Of a stretch of 64,000 bases of DNA, positions 33,838-42,277 are shown piece after piece. Position 1 is the stretch's first letter. Each line of letters opens with the position of its first letter. Position numbers and translations under genes: made by a program. The stretch covers positions 38,737 to 102,736 of the forward strand of contig JAIVFU010000018.1 of assembly GCA_020829485.1 (NCBI GenBank), read 5' to 3'. This stretch comes from Nostoc sp. CHAB 5834 (GTDB taxonomy: Bacteria; Cyanobacteriota; Cyanobacteriia; Cyanobacteriales; Nostocaceae). The notes under the pieces are model-generated. The model saw only the letters and a program-made list of their open reading frames with translations. It did no database searches and had not been told where the DNA came from.

Positions 33838-35562
33838 ATGGTAGCGCTCACCGAAAAAACTGAAAAACGGCTCACCATACAGCAGGTGGAAATCGCTCAA
33901 GAGACGACGGCTATTCGCTCTCTGGATTGGAATCGCGATCGCTTCGATATTGAGTTTGGTCTGCAAAATGGTACCACCTATAACTCGTTTCTCATCCGTG
34001 GGGAGCAGACAGCCTTAGTTGATACCTCCCACGAAAAGTTTCGTCAACTATACTTTGATACGCTCACCGGACTAATTAAGCCAACAGATATTGATTATTT
34101 GATTATCAGCCACACCGAGCCAGACCATAGCGGTTTAGTTAAAGATTTGCTGCAAATGGCTCCAGAAATAACCGTTGTCGGTTCTAAAGTGGCGATTCAG
34201 TTTCTTGAAGATTTTGTACATCAGCCATTTAAACGGCGGATTGTGAAAAATGGCGATCGCTTAGATTTGGGTAATGGGCATGAATTTGAATTCGTGATTG
34301 CTCCAAATTTACACTGGCCGGATACCATTTTCAGCTTTGACCACAAAACCAAAATTCTCTATACCTGCGATGCTTTTGGGTTGCACTATTGCTCAGATAG
34401 CACCTTTGATGAAGACTTAGCAGCTATCGAAGAAGACTTTCATTACTACTACGATTGCTTGATGGGGCCGAATGCCCGGTCAGTTTTGTCAGCCCTAAAA
34501 CGCATGGGTGAACTGAAAACCATCGACATGATTGCCACAGGACACGGGCCATTATTATCTCACAATGTTGAGGAACTAGTTGGACGTTACCGTACTTGGA
34601 GCCAAACGCAAGCCAAGCCAGAAACGGCAGTGGGAATATTTTACGTTTCCGAATATGGATATAGCGATCGCCTCGTGCAAGCAATGGCCAACGGCATCGG
34701 TAAAACAGGTGTCGCCGTGGAAATTGTCGATTTGGGATCTGAAGTCGATTTACAAGAACTGCGGGAACTAGTTAGCCGTTGTGCTGGGCTAATCGTTGGT
34801 CTACCTCCGGCTTCTGGGGCTGCTAGTATTCAAGCTGCACTCAGCACAGTTTTAGGATCAGCCAAAGAAAAGCAAGCTATCGGCGTATTTGAAACCGGCG
34901 GTGGCGATGATGAACCGATAGATCCTTTAGTGAGTAAATTCCGCAATTTGGGTTTGACAACGGTTTTTCCAGCGATTCGGATTAAAGAAACACCGACAGA
35001 AAATACTTACAAACTGTGTGAAGAAGCGGGAACTGACTTAGCTCAATGGGTAACACGCGATCGCAGCATCAAAGCTATGAAATCCCTTGGTGCTGACTTA
35101 GATAAAGCATTAGGTAGAATTAGCGGCGGATTATATATCATCACTGCCAAAAAAGGCGATGTATCCAGTGCGATGTTAGCCTCTTGGGTTGCTCAAGCTA
35201 GCTTCAAACCCTTGGGATTTTCTATTGCAGTAGCTAAAGATCGGGCAATTGAATCACTTATGCAAGTAGGCGATCGCTTTGTTCTCAACATATTAGAAGA
35301 AGGCAATTTCCAACCATTAATGAAACACTTTTTGAAACGGTTCGCCCCTGGTGCCGATCGCTTTCAAGGAGTCAGAACCCAGCCAGCCGAAAATGATGCG
35401 CCTATTCTTAACGATGCCCTCGCCTACATGGAGTGTGAAGTCGTCAGTAGAATGGATTGTGGCGACCATTGGGCAGTATACAGCACCGTCTACGCCGGAC
35501 GAGTTTCTAAGCCAGAAGCTTTAACTGCTGTGCATCACCGCAAAGTTGGTAATCATTATTAA
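33838..35562 (+). CDS. flv3: Flavodiiron protein, canonical (Flv3-type)
   Basis: This 574-residue protein starts at ATG 33838 (AAGGAGGGG 6 nt upstream). Its domains are a metallo-beta-lactamase-like diiron domain (1-250), flavodoxin (about 260-400) and a C-terminal NAD(P)H:flavin oxidoreductase domain (about 425-574). The diiron ligands are present: H92-x-E94-x-D96-H97, H159 and D178. These proteins reduce O2 to water using photosynthetic electrons. With the non-canonical partner 218 bp downstream and no gene between, the layout fits the Flv3-Flv1 pair, probably the heterocyst Flv3B-Flv1B copies. The Flv4-Flv2 operon would normally carry a small membrane gene in between. Confidence 0.9.
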   Translation: MVALTEKTEKRLTIQQVEIAQETTAIRSLDWNRDRFDIEFGLQNGTTYNSFLIRGEQTALVDTSHEKFRQLYFDTLTGLIKPTDIDYLIISHTEPDHSGLVKDLLQMAPEITVVGSKVAIQFLEDFVHQPFKRRIVKNGDRLDLGNGHEFEFVIAPNLHWPDTIFSFDHKTKILYTCDAFGLHYCSDSTFDEDLAAIEEDFHYYYDCLMGPNARSVLSALKRMGELKTIDMIATGHGPLLSHNVEELVGRYRTWSQTQAKPETAVGIFYVSEYGYSDRLVQAMANGIGKTGVAVEIVDLGSEVDLQELRELVSRCAGLIVGLPPASGAASIQAALSTVLGSAKEKQAIGVFETGGGDDEPIDPLVSKFRNLGLTTVFPAIRIKETPTENTYKLCEEAGTDLAQWVTRDRSIKAMKSLGADLDKALGRISGGLYIITAKKGDVSSAMLASWVAQASFKPLGFSIAVAKDRAIESLMQVGDRFVLNILEEGNFQPLMKHFLKRFAPGADRFQGVRTQPAENDAPILNDALAYMECEVVSRMDCGDHWAVYSTVYAGRVSKPEALTAVHHRKVGNHY

Positions 35563-35589
35563 GAGGGGGAGTGGGGAGTAGGGAGTAGG

Positions 35590-35780
35590 GAGTGGTGTTT
35601 CCTACTTCTTATTGCCCATTACCCCAAAAGTCGTGTCGGAAAACATTATTAAAAAAGAGAATAGGAAGTGGTGTTTCCTACTTCTTATTCCCCACTCCCC
35701 ATGTCAATTAAAAAAGAGAATAGGAAGTGGTGATCCCGACTTCTTATTCCCCACTCCCCACTCCCCATTCCCTACTCCCT
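35590..35780. repeat. Degenerate 59-bp tandem repeat between the flv genes
   Basis: The segment AGAGAATAGGAAGTGGTG, ending in CTTCTTATTCCCCACTCCCC, recurs with a 59-bp step (35657 and 35716). A weaker copy lies near 35590. It fills most of the spacer and reaches the next start codon. Confidence 0.7.
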
Positions 35781-37493
35781 ATGTCAACAAATAAACCCCG
35801 TGATGTTCAAGTTCATCCAATAGCTACAAATACAAGAATACTGCGATCGCGCAGTTGGTCAAGGCTCAGGTTTGAAATTGAATACGCTCTTGCTAAGGGT
35901 ACAACTGCTAATTCTTATTTAATCGAAAGCGAAAAAACTGCCATTATTGACCCTCCAGGGGAAACGTTTACAGAAATTTATTTAAAAGCGTTGCAGCAAC
36001 GTTTCCATCTCGAAGACTTAGATTATGTAATTTTGGGACACGTAAATCCTAACCGCGCTGCAACTTTAAAAGCTTTGTTGGAAATTGCCCCGCAAATCAC
36101 TTTTGTTTGTTCTAATCCAGGGGCGATAAATTTACGTGCAGCGCTGGAAAATCCAGATTTGCAAATTATTGTGATGCGGGGCGAAGAAACCCTAGATTTA
36201 GGCAACGGGCATAATTTACAATTTATTCCCACCCCAAATCCCCGCTATGCAGATCAACTTTGCACCTATGATCCGCAAACGGAAATTCTGTACTCAGATA
36301 AGTTATTTGGGGCGCATGTTTGTGGAGATCAGGTATTTGATGAAGGCTGGGAAATATATAACGAAGATCGGCGCTATTATTTTGATTGCCTCATGGCTCC
36401 CCACGCTCGTCAAGTTGAAACAGCGCTGGAGAAACTAGCCGATTTCCCCGTGAGAATGTATGCCACTGGACACGGGCCTTTGGTACGCTATGGCTTAATT
36501 GAACTGACCAAAGCTTATCGCCAATGGAGTCAACAGCAAACATCTGCTGACTTGACAGTAGCGTTGATTTATGCATCAGCTTATGGGAATACGGCAACAT
36601 TAGCCCAAGCGATCGCTCGTGGCATTACAAAAGCTGGTGTCGCTGTAGAATCGATTAACTGCGAATTTACTGAACCAGAAGAAATCCGGGCGGCTGTAGA
36701 GAAAGCCGGTGGTTTCATTATCGGTTCTCCGACTCTCGGCGGTCATGCACCCACACCCGTGCAAACAGCTTTAGGTATTGTCCTATCCACTGCTACTAAC
36801 AATAAACTCGCTGGTGTATTTGGTTCCTTTGGCTGGAGTGGGGAAGCAGTTGATTTAATTGAAGGTAAATTAAAAGATGCTGGCTATCGGTTTGGTTTTA
36901 ACACCATCCGCGTAAAATTTAAACCCGACGATGCCACCTTACAATTGTGTGAAGAAGCTGGAACCGACTTTGCCCAAGCATTGAAGAAAGCTAGAAAAGT
37001 GCGATCGCAAAGTCTTCCTGCAACAAGTGTAGAACAAGCAGTTGGTCGTATTGTTGGTTCTCTATGCGTTTTGACTGCCAAAGAAGGCGATCGCTCTAGT
37101 GCTATGTTAGCCTCTTGGGTGTCTCAAGCTAGCTTTAGTCCCCCTGGTTTAACCATAGCTGTAGCTAAAGACCGCGCAGTAGAAACTTTGACGCATACAG
37201 GCAACAAATTTGTCCTCAACATCCTTAAAGAAGGCAATCACTTGGGATTGATGAAGCACTTCCTTAAACCATTTGGCCCAGGACAAGACCGATTTGCTGA
37301 TGTTGCCACCGAAGAAGCTGAAAATGGTTCTCCCATACTTACAAATGCCCTAGCATATCTTGAATGTTCCGTACAAAACCGGATGGAATCTGGCGACCAT
37401 TGGCTAGTTTATGCCACTGTCGAGAATGGCAAATTGTTAGATAATGATGGCGTGACAGCCGTGCATCATCGCAAGTCGGCAACTCATTATTAG
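35781..37493 (+). CDS. flv1: Flavodiiron protein, non-canonical ligands (Flv1-type)
   Basis: This 570-residue protein starts at ATG 35781 (MSTNKPRDVQVHPI); upstream in-frame codons lie in repeat DNA. It has the same three domains as its neighbour, but the diiron motif reads H87-V-N89-P-N91-R92 in place of HxExDH, and the later His is replaced (NPRYADQL). This loss of ligands is known for cyanobacterial Flv1 and Flv2, which work as hetero-oligomers with Flv3 or Flv4. It is therefore assigned as the partner of the upstream gene in light-dependent O2 reduction. The paralogue letter (A or B) is inference from the tandem order. Confidence 0.88.
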   Translation: MSTNKPRDVQVHPIATNTRILRSRSWSRLRFEIEYALAKGTTANSYLIESEKTAIIDPPGETFTEIYLKALQQRFHLEDLDYVILGHVNPNRAATLKALLEIAPQITFVCSNPGAINLRAALENPDLQIIVMRGEETLDLGNGHNLQFIPTPNPRYADQLCTYDPQTEILYSDKLFGAHVCGDQVFDEGWEIYNEDRRYYFDCLMAPHARQVETALEKLADFPVRMYATGHGPLVRYGLIELTKAYRQWSQQQTSADLTVALIYASAYGNTATLAQAIARGITKAGVAVESINCEFTEPEEIRAAVEKAGGFIIGSPTLGGHAPTPVQTALGIVLSTATNNKLAGVFGSFGWSGEAVDLIEGKLKDAGYRFGFNTIRVKFKPDDATLQLCEEAGTDFAQALKKARKVRSQSLPATSVEQAVGRIVGSLCVLTAKEGDRSSAMLASWVSQASFSPPGLTIAVAKDRAVETLTHTGNKFVLNILKEGNHLGLMKHFLKPFGPGQDRFADVATEEAENGSPILTNALAYLECSVQNRMESGDHWLVYATVENGKLLDNDGVTAVHHRKSATHY

Positions 37494-37749
37494 TTGGGAA
37501 TGGGGAATGGGTATTAGTAAATTCTTCCCCAGTCTCTAAAAATGAAGTTTCGACATCTCGGCATTCAAGTTCTGAACTTGCAGTGTCGAATTTTATTATT
37601 GGTGTGCCTATTTTTCCACTGAAAACTCGAAGTTTGGAAAGCGATCGCATATCATCTTGTTTTCACGAATCGTCTATTGGTAAGCTTGTCTGGATTGCTC
37701 TCACGCCCCACTCGAAGGAAGCGTGAGATGAATACCAAAATGTTCTAAT

Positions 37750-39357
37750 CTACACAGCAAAAACTAAGAAATCGGAAGCAGTTAAAAGAGGAGAACCCGC
37801 AATAGTTGCAAACAATCCTCCCGTACCAAAATCAGGCACCCCGTTATTTTGGTTGTAGAACAAGTTCCCATTGCTAGAGTTATAAACAATCTCTGCACTA
37901 CTATTTTGGGCTTGAGAATCGCTAGTGACTACGGCAAAGTTAGAGGCAATTAATCCACCATTGGTAGTGTTGTCTAGAGCCGTAAAACTTCTTTTTGATA
38001 AACTGATTTTGTCCATCTCAGCTGCTGAAAAGTCACTAATTTGGTCTACACCGAAAGTAGCTATGGTGAAGGCTCTTCCAGTGCTAAATTCAAAAATATC
38101 TGAACCTGTGCTTCCTGTTAGGATGTCATTACCACCACCACCATTGAGATTATCGTTACCAGCGCCTCCCTGGAGAATATCATTACCTGTTCCACCTGTA
38201 AGGTTATCGTTACCATCATCTCCTTGAAGAATATCATCACCTGTCCCACCTTCGAGCCTATCGTTACCACGACCCCCTTTTAGGGCATCGTTACCAGCAT
38301 CCCCACTGAGATTATCCGCGCCAGAACCGCCGATCAAACTATCATTACCTGCGCCTCCAGAGAAAACATTTACTCCAGACGAACCACTGAGCGTGAATAT
38401 AAAATCACCACCCTCGTTTCCAAGAGCTATGTTGTTACCATCGCCAACATCTATGATGTCATTACCAGAAGCACCATCAACGTTGTCATCACCAGCTCCC
38501 ACATCAATATAATCATTACCATCTCCTCCGGTAACTTGGTCTTGACCACCACCTGTAAAGACGGTTTGATCATCATCTATTCCATCGCCATCTTCATCTA
38601 TACCTCCTAGATTAAAGATATCGTCAGGAGTAGCGGGATTATTTCCCAATGCAGTTATTATTCCTCTTGCACCAGCAACGCCTACTTTTATAGCATCAGC
38701 AATAGTTCCACTACCGCGTTCAAAACCTACTACTAAACCCCGTCCAAGGTCATCAACTAGCCCCTGGTAAGTATTTTGAAGCCCGACAACATCTTCTTGT
38801 ACTATGAAAACAGGAATAATATTACTTGCAACTAGCCTATCTCTTAGTTGTGCAATAGTCGGATAATCTTCATCAGCATCGACTACATTATCTCCATTGT
38901 TAGGTCGAGTAATAGTAGAACCAGTTTGTTGTGTTACACCATCTGGTGCTAAGTGAAAAGGAGCATCGGTAACTATTAAAGCAATGCGAGTTGAACCTGA
39001 TCTGTAATTGGGATCGAAAGTTAGTTGCAGAAGCGCTTCTAGTTGTGCTTCCGACTCATCAACACCATTTTTAATAGAAAAGGTAGAGCTATTGACTGTT
39101 GAAACAACACTATTGCTATCCCTTGTCAGAGCGAGGTCTTGTCGATAAACATAGTCACCACTAGTACCAAATGGATCAACTGGTTTATCTACAAAAGAGG
39201 AAACACCAAAGAAAGGGTCAGCACCAAAAATACGTTCTAAGATTGAGTTCTGTAAATTATCTACAAGTGGGCCAATGATCTCTCTGAGTCTAGGTAAGTC
39301 ATCACCAAATGACCCTGATAAGTCTTGTAGCAAAACAATGTCAGATACTGGAGCCAT
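37750..39357 (-). CDS. VWA-like / RTX calcium-binding exoprotein
   Basis: This 535-residue protein has no Sec signal. Residues about 1-215 resemble an integrin-beta/VWA domain: the metal site motif DLSGSF is at residues 12-17 and the body contains FFGVSSFVDKPVDPFG and IALIVTDAPFHLAPDG. An acidic loop (DEDGDGIDDD) follows. Then come about 13 nonapeptide RTX repeats of the GGxGNDxLxGG type (about 265-425) that bind calcium, and a C-terminal region of the kind used for type I secretion. It is probably exported outside the cell. No type I secretion genes are adjacent. Its role, such as surface adhesion, is inference. Confidence 0.85.
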   Translation of the reverse strand: MAPVSDIVLLQDLSGSFGDDLPRLREIIGPLVDNLQNSILERIFGADPFFGVSSFVDKPVDPFGTSGDYVYRQDLALTRDSNSVVSTVNSSTFSIKNGVDESEAQLEALLQLTFDPNYRSGSTRIALIVTDAPFHLAPDGVTQQTGSTITRPNNGDNVVDADEDYPTIAQLRDRLVASNIIPVFIVQEDVVGLQNTYQGLVDDLGRGLVVGFERGSGTIADAIKVGVAGARGIITALGNNPATPDDIFNLGGIDEDGDGIDDDQTVFTGGGQDQVTGGDGNDYIDVGAGDDNVDGASGNDIIDVGDGNNIALGNEGGDFIFTLSGSSGVNVFSGGAGNDSLIGGSGADNLSGDAGNDALKGGRGNDRLEGGTGDDILQGDDGNDNLTGGTGNDILQGGAGNDNLNGGGGNDILTGSTGSDIFEFSTGRAFTIATFGVDQISDFSAAEMDKISLSKRSFTALDNTTNGGLIASNFAVVTSDSQAQNSSAEIVYNSSNGNLFYNQNNGVPDFGTGGLFATIAGSPLLTASDFLVFAV

Positions 39358-40163
39358 AGTCTAAACCTCTATAGTTTCAAAAAATTAGTTGTGTTGCAAA
39401 GTGTATTATCCCTACAACACCTTGATATTAGCAGTATGTATATATTTAAGATAGTACTTAAACTCAAAAAAATAATTTTTTAAAAAAAAGTATTTACTTT
39501 ATCCTTACTCAGCCTTGGTTTCAGCATTTTAAAGCAATTTAAAAATCATCCCGCCAAGAATAAGTAAGTGCTTTTTAATACAAATTATAGGTAAATTAAC
39601 TATACTCTGAGCAGTCGAGCCTACTGGTAGCATTAGGATCTGAACCTGTAAAAAGATTGATTTGGAGTGTGGGATTAGATAAGGTTGCTATATTTATCTC
39701 TTGAACTGCTTACATTTTGATATCAGCCTAAAACTCAAATTTTTCGCAGGAATTTAAATTTATTACAAAAATTTGCATACGAATTCTTAAACTACCGTAA
39801 TTAGATTTTTTACTTTCATGGCAAATATCTATACCTTTCTATATACCAGTCAGTACAAGGCTTGGGGGTTACTGCAAATAGTGCCTTAGCTGATTTTTAC
39901 TTCATCGGTTAAGGTTTTTAGAGTGACTTTTATTAATGAAATTTCAGGGATTTCAGCCCTATCTTTGAAGGCTGGTAGTGCTTATCCGAAAAGTATTGGA
40001 TGTGGCTCAGGTTTTCAACACACCAGAATCGGTCAAAAAAGTGTTAAGGGTGTTGATTGAATCAATGCTACAAGCAGCAAACAGCGAGACAGCATAATAA
40101 TCTCGTTGCATCGCAAGCCGTCTTATTCTGATAATCCAACGCTCTCTGTTAAAAATTATTACT
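39358..40163. other. 806-bp intergenic region
   Basis: AT-rich sequence lies upstream of the RTX gene and includes its promoter. A 39-codon ORF from GTG 39978 to TAA 40097 reads LIRKVLDVAQVFNTPESVKK and on to LIESMLQAANSETA. It looks coding but short and is not recognised. No other gene is visible. Confidence 0.4.
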
Positions 40164-40394
40164 ATGACTTTACGTGAACTTGAAGATCAAGCACTGAGAT
40201 TATCTGCCGAAGATCGTTGGCAGTTAATCAATACATTAGTGCGATCGCTCCTCCACCCAACCCAATACGCTTGGGTTAAGCCCAAAAACCTTGGTAGAGA
40301 CGCGAAATTGTACTGGGCAACTCTTGGAGACGCTAAAAGCGAACGCCCCGCTACGCTAACGTCCCGCTACGCTAACGCGTCTCTACATGTCTAA
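40164..40394 (+). pseudogene. Antitoxin remnant truncated by a repeat element
   Basis: The first about 30 residues, MTLRELEDQALRLSAEDRWQ then LINTLVRSL, match the N-terminus of a common cyanobacterial antitoxin family paired with RelE or PIN toxins. After about 40258 the frame runs into a hairpin (ACCCAA/TTGGGT) and the 40294-40386 element, so the C-terminus is junk. No toxin gene follows. It is likely a dead antitoxin. Confidence 0.6.
40294..40386. mobile_element. Small element with GTAGAGACGCG ends
   Basis: The perfect 11-bp inverted ends GTAGAGACGCG (40294-40304) and CGCGTCTCTAC (40376-40386) bound 93 bp. Inside, CGCTACGCTAACG is repeated. The GTAGAGACGCG motif recurs in the element at 29332-29450. 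Confidence 0.65.
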
Positions 40395-40404
40395 AATCAG
40401 TACT

Positions 40405-40511
40405 AAAAATCCTTAACTGAACTGTATTGCCACCCAACCTACAATTTTTTTGCTTCAGTAATAGGTTGGGTTGAAACAAGTGAAACCCAATCTACGCAAG
40501 TTAAGGTTTTT
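40405..40511. repeat. Inverted repeat with CCTTAACT ends and ACCCAACCTAC interior
   Basis: AAAAATCCTTAACT on the left and AGTTAAGGTTTTT on the right enclose CACCCAACCTAC and GTAGATTGGGTTTC-like arms. The interior resembles that of the 60410-60547 element. Confidence 0.45.
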
Positions 40512-40533
40512 ATGGCTAACTGAACCGGAATAA

Positions 40534-40565
40534 AAAAGGCTCAAGCATTGCTGCCTGAGCCTTTT
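40534..40565 (-). terminator. Terminator of the RRM protein gene
   Basis: AAAAGGCTCA and TGAGCCTTTT pair perfectly around a 12-nt loop. Read on the reverse strand it ends in a T-run. It lies 35 nt past the stop. Confidence 0.85.
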
Positions 40566-40599
40566 CTAGATTAAACTAAATGACTTTCGCCTACTTAGC

Positions 40600-40914
40600 T
40601 TAGTAGCGATTACGGTTGTAGCCGCCGCCGCCGCCACCACGATTACCACCACCGAAGGAACCACCTCGGTCTTCTTTAGGCTTCGCCTTATTCACTTTAA
40701 GGTCACGGCCCAGCCATTCAGCACCATCAAGTGCTTCAATAGCTTTGGTTTCTTCATCTTCTGAACTCATTTCCACGAAAGCAAAGCCGCGTAAACGGCC
40801 TGTTTCACGGTCAGTAGGTAACTGAACACGCTTTACAGCACCATATTCTGCAAATACAGCACTCAGCGCATCTTGTGTAACTTCATAGGAGAGGTTACCA
40901 ACGTAAATTGACAT
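40600..40914 (-). CDS. Glycine-rich RRM RNA-binding protein
   Basis: This 104-residue protein has one RRM with RNP2 IYVGNLS at 3-9 and RNP1 RGFAFVEM at about 43-50. A Gly/Arg/Asn tail follows (FGGGNRGGGGGGYNRNRY). This is the cyanobacterial Rbp type, similar to plant glycine-rich cold-responsive proteins, which binds single-stranded RNA and often rises in the cold. A 5' leader of about 240 bp without a gene fits post-transcriptional cold control, although I see no specific element. It ends at a strong terminator. Confidence 0.93.
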   Translation of the reverse strand: MSIYVGNLSYEVTQDALSAVFAEYGAVKRVQLPTDRETGRLRGFAFVEMSSEDEETKAIEALDGAEWLGRDLKVNKAKPKEDRGGSFGGGNRGGGGGGYNRNRY

Positions 40915-41159
40915 TAAATGTCTCCAAAATCATAAGTTTGTAGAGATTTAGATTTCGGAGAGAAGTCTGTAATACCAAAAGGGAAAAGCCTGTCAATACT
41001 AAAAACAAACACTGTCGCCGAATTAATTCTCATTTCACTTCCCATGATGACATAGCAACTACCTTTCTGGGGAAAATTTTCAAAACTGTTATAAAAATTT
41101 ATATAGCAGTTTGTTTTGATTTTTGAAAGTATTTGCGTAGACAGGGAGTAGGGAAGAAG

Positions 41160-41699
41160 CTAGTCAATTCTATTTTCTAAATATTGGCCAATCATCAACT
41201 GCTCACCAGCACGAGAGATGATCGTCTGTCTGGTGCGGTATTTGCTGCCAATTAGCTTTAACTCTTCCTCAAAGACTGAACCGTTGTATTCAGTTCGCAA
41301 ACAAAGTGTTTTTGGGTTGGAGAAATAATACTGGGCGGTGACTGGTTTGGATATGGCAAAACCGCGATCGCGGTACAAAATGTTTCCCATCACCCCAAAT
41401 ATTGTTGAACCTTGCGACTCTTTCTTTGTCTTGGGCACATCAGTACTTTCCCATACAACTGCTGCACCACAGATTAAACTACCCGTATCAGACAAATCGT
41501 GCATCTGAGCTAGCTTTTGCAATTGCTCGCAGCCCTGCTCTAAAAAATTGATTGTAACTATACTCTCTATCTCCTTAGTTTCTCCCTTCGGTAGGGTGTA
41601 GTAGCGTCGTTGGGATCGCCACTTACCCTCTGATTCCTGGAAAAATTCGGAAATCTGGGATTCATTAGTCGTTTGTACGATTCTGAGCAATGATGTCAC
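41160..41699 (-). CDS. CpcS/CpeS-family phycobiliprotein bilin lyase-like protein
   Basis: This 179-residue protein starts at GTG 41699 (GAGG upstream). The opening SEFFQESEGKWRSQRRYYTL, then PKGETKEIESIVTI, is typical of CpcS/CpeS-type lyases, which have a lipocalin-like beta barrel and attach phycocyanobilin to Cys-82 of phycobiliprotein subunits. The C-terminal strands (CLRTEYNGSVFEEEL, KYRTRQTIISRAGEQLMIGQ) also fit. Sequence alone does not tell which subgroup it belongs to. It is not next to phycobilisome genes here. Confidence 0.78.
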   Translation of the reverse strand: MTSLLRIVQTTNESQISEFFQESEGKWRSQRRYYTLPKGETKEIESIVTINFLEQGCEQLQKLAQMHDLSDTGSLICGAAVVWESTDVPKTKKESQGSTIFGVMGNILYRDRGFAISKPVTAQYYFSNPKTLCLRTEYNGSVFEEELKLIGSKYRTRQTIISRAGEQLMIGQYLENRID

Positions 41700-42277
41700 G
41701 CCTCACCTTCCTCACCTAATGCAAATATATTTCTGGCAAAAAAGTTCATTCTTGCTGTTGTTGCTATGGTACTTATCGCCCTGTTCTTGCCATATTACGC
41801 AAGGGGGTAAGAGAAAATAGTCTTTTCAAATACATTATAAACATAAAAAAGCAATAAATATTTAATATTCTTAATAAACAGCAAAATACTATAAATACAA
41901 GTATTTATGCGAGAATAAAAAGTAAGATGCAAAAACAAGAGTAATTCTTGTAATACCGCCCATCTTAGGATATAGGGCAAAAAATTTCATATCTTTAGAA
42001 AAACCCAGGTTTCTCCTATGGGTAGATTTCAAAAAACTGACAAATATTTATACTTTGTTTATAATTTATTATCTGCAAGAAGATTTTCTACCTCTGCGTC
42101 AGAAGTAGAGCGGTGAGAAGTTTTGGATTTTTATGGGAAAACAGTAATTTTTGATACAGAAACTTACTGTTAGACAGCTTATGAATTCTCGCCGTTTTTG
42201 GTTAATTAAATCTCTCAAAATTACTTGGTAAAACACGGCTGTTTAACCCCAAAAGCTCCCCAATAAGAGAAAAATAA
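41700..42277. other. Intergenic region
   Basis: This 578-bp AT-rich stretch lies between divergent genes. I see no gene, RNA or clear repeat. A 61-codon reverse ORF is not protein-like. Confidence 0.4.

Noticed and set aside
39978..40097. 39-codon GTG-started ORF
   Set aside because: Looks coding but is too short and unrecognised to call as a gene; mentioned only in the spacer description.
41795..41980. 61-codon reverse ORF of hydrophobic residues
   Set aside because: AT-rich chance frame with no ribosome site or similarity pattern.
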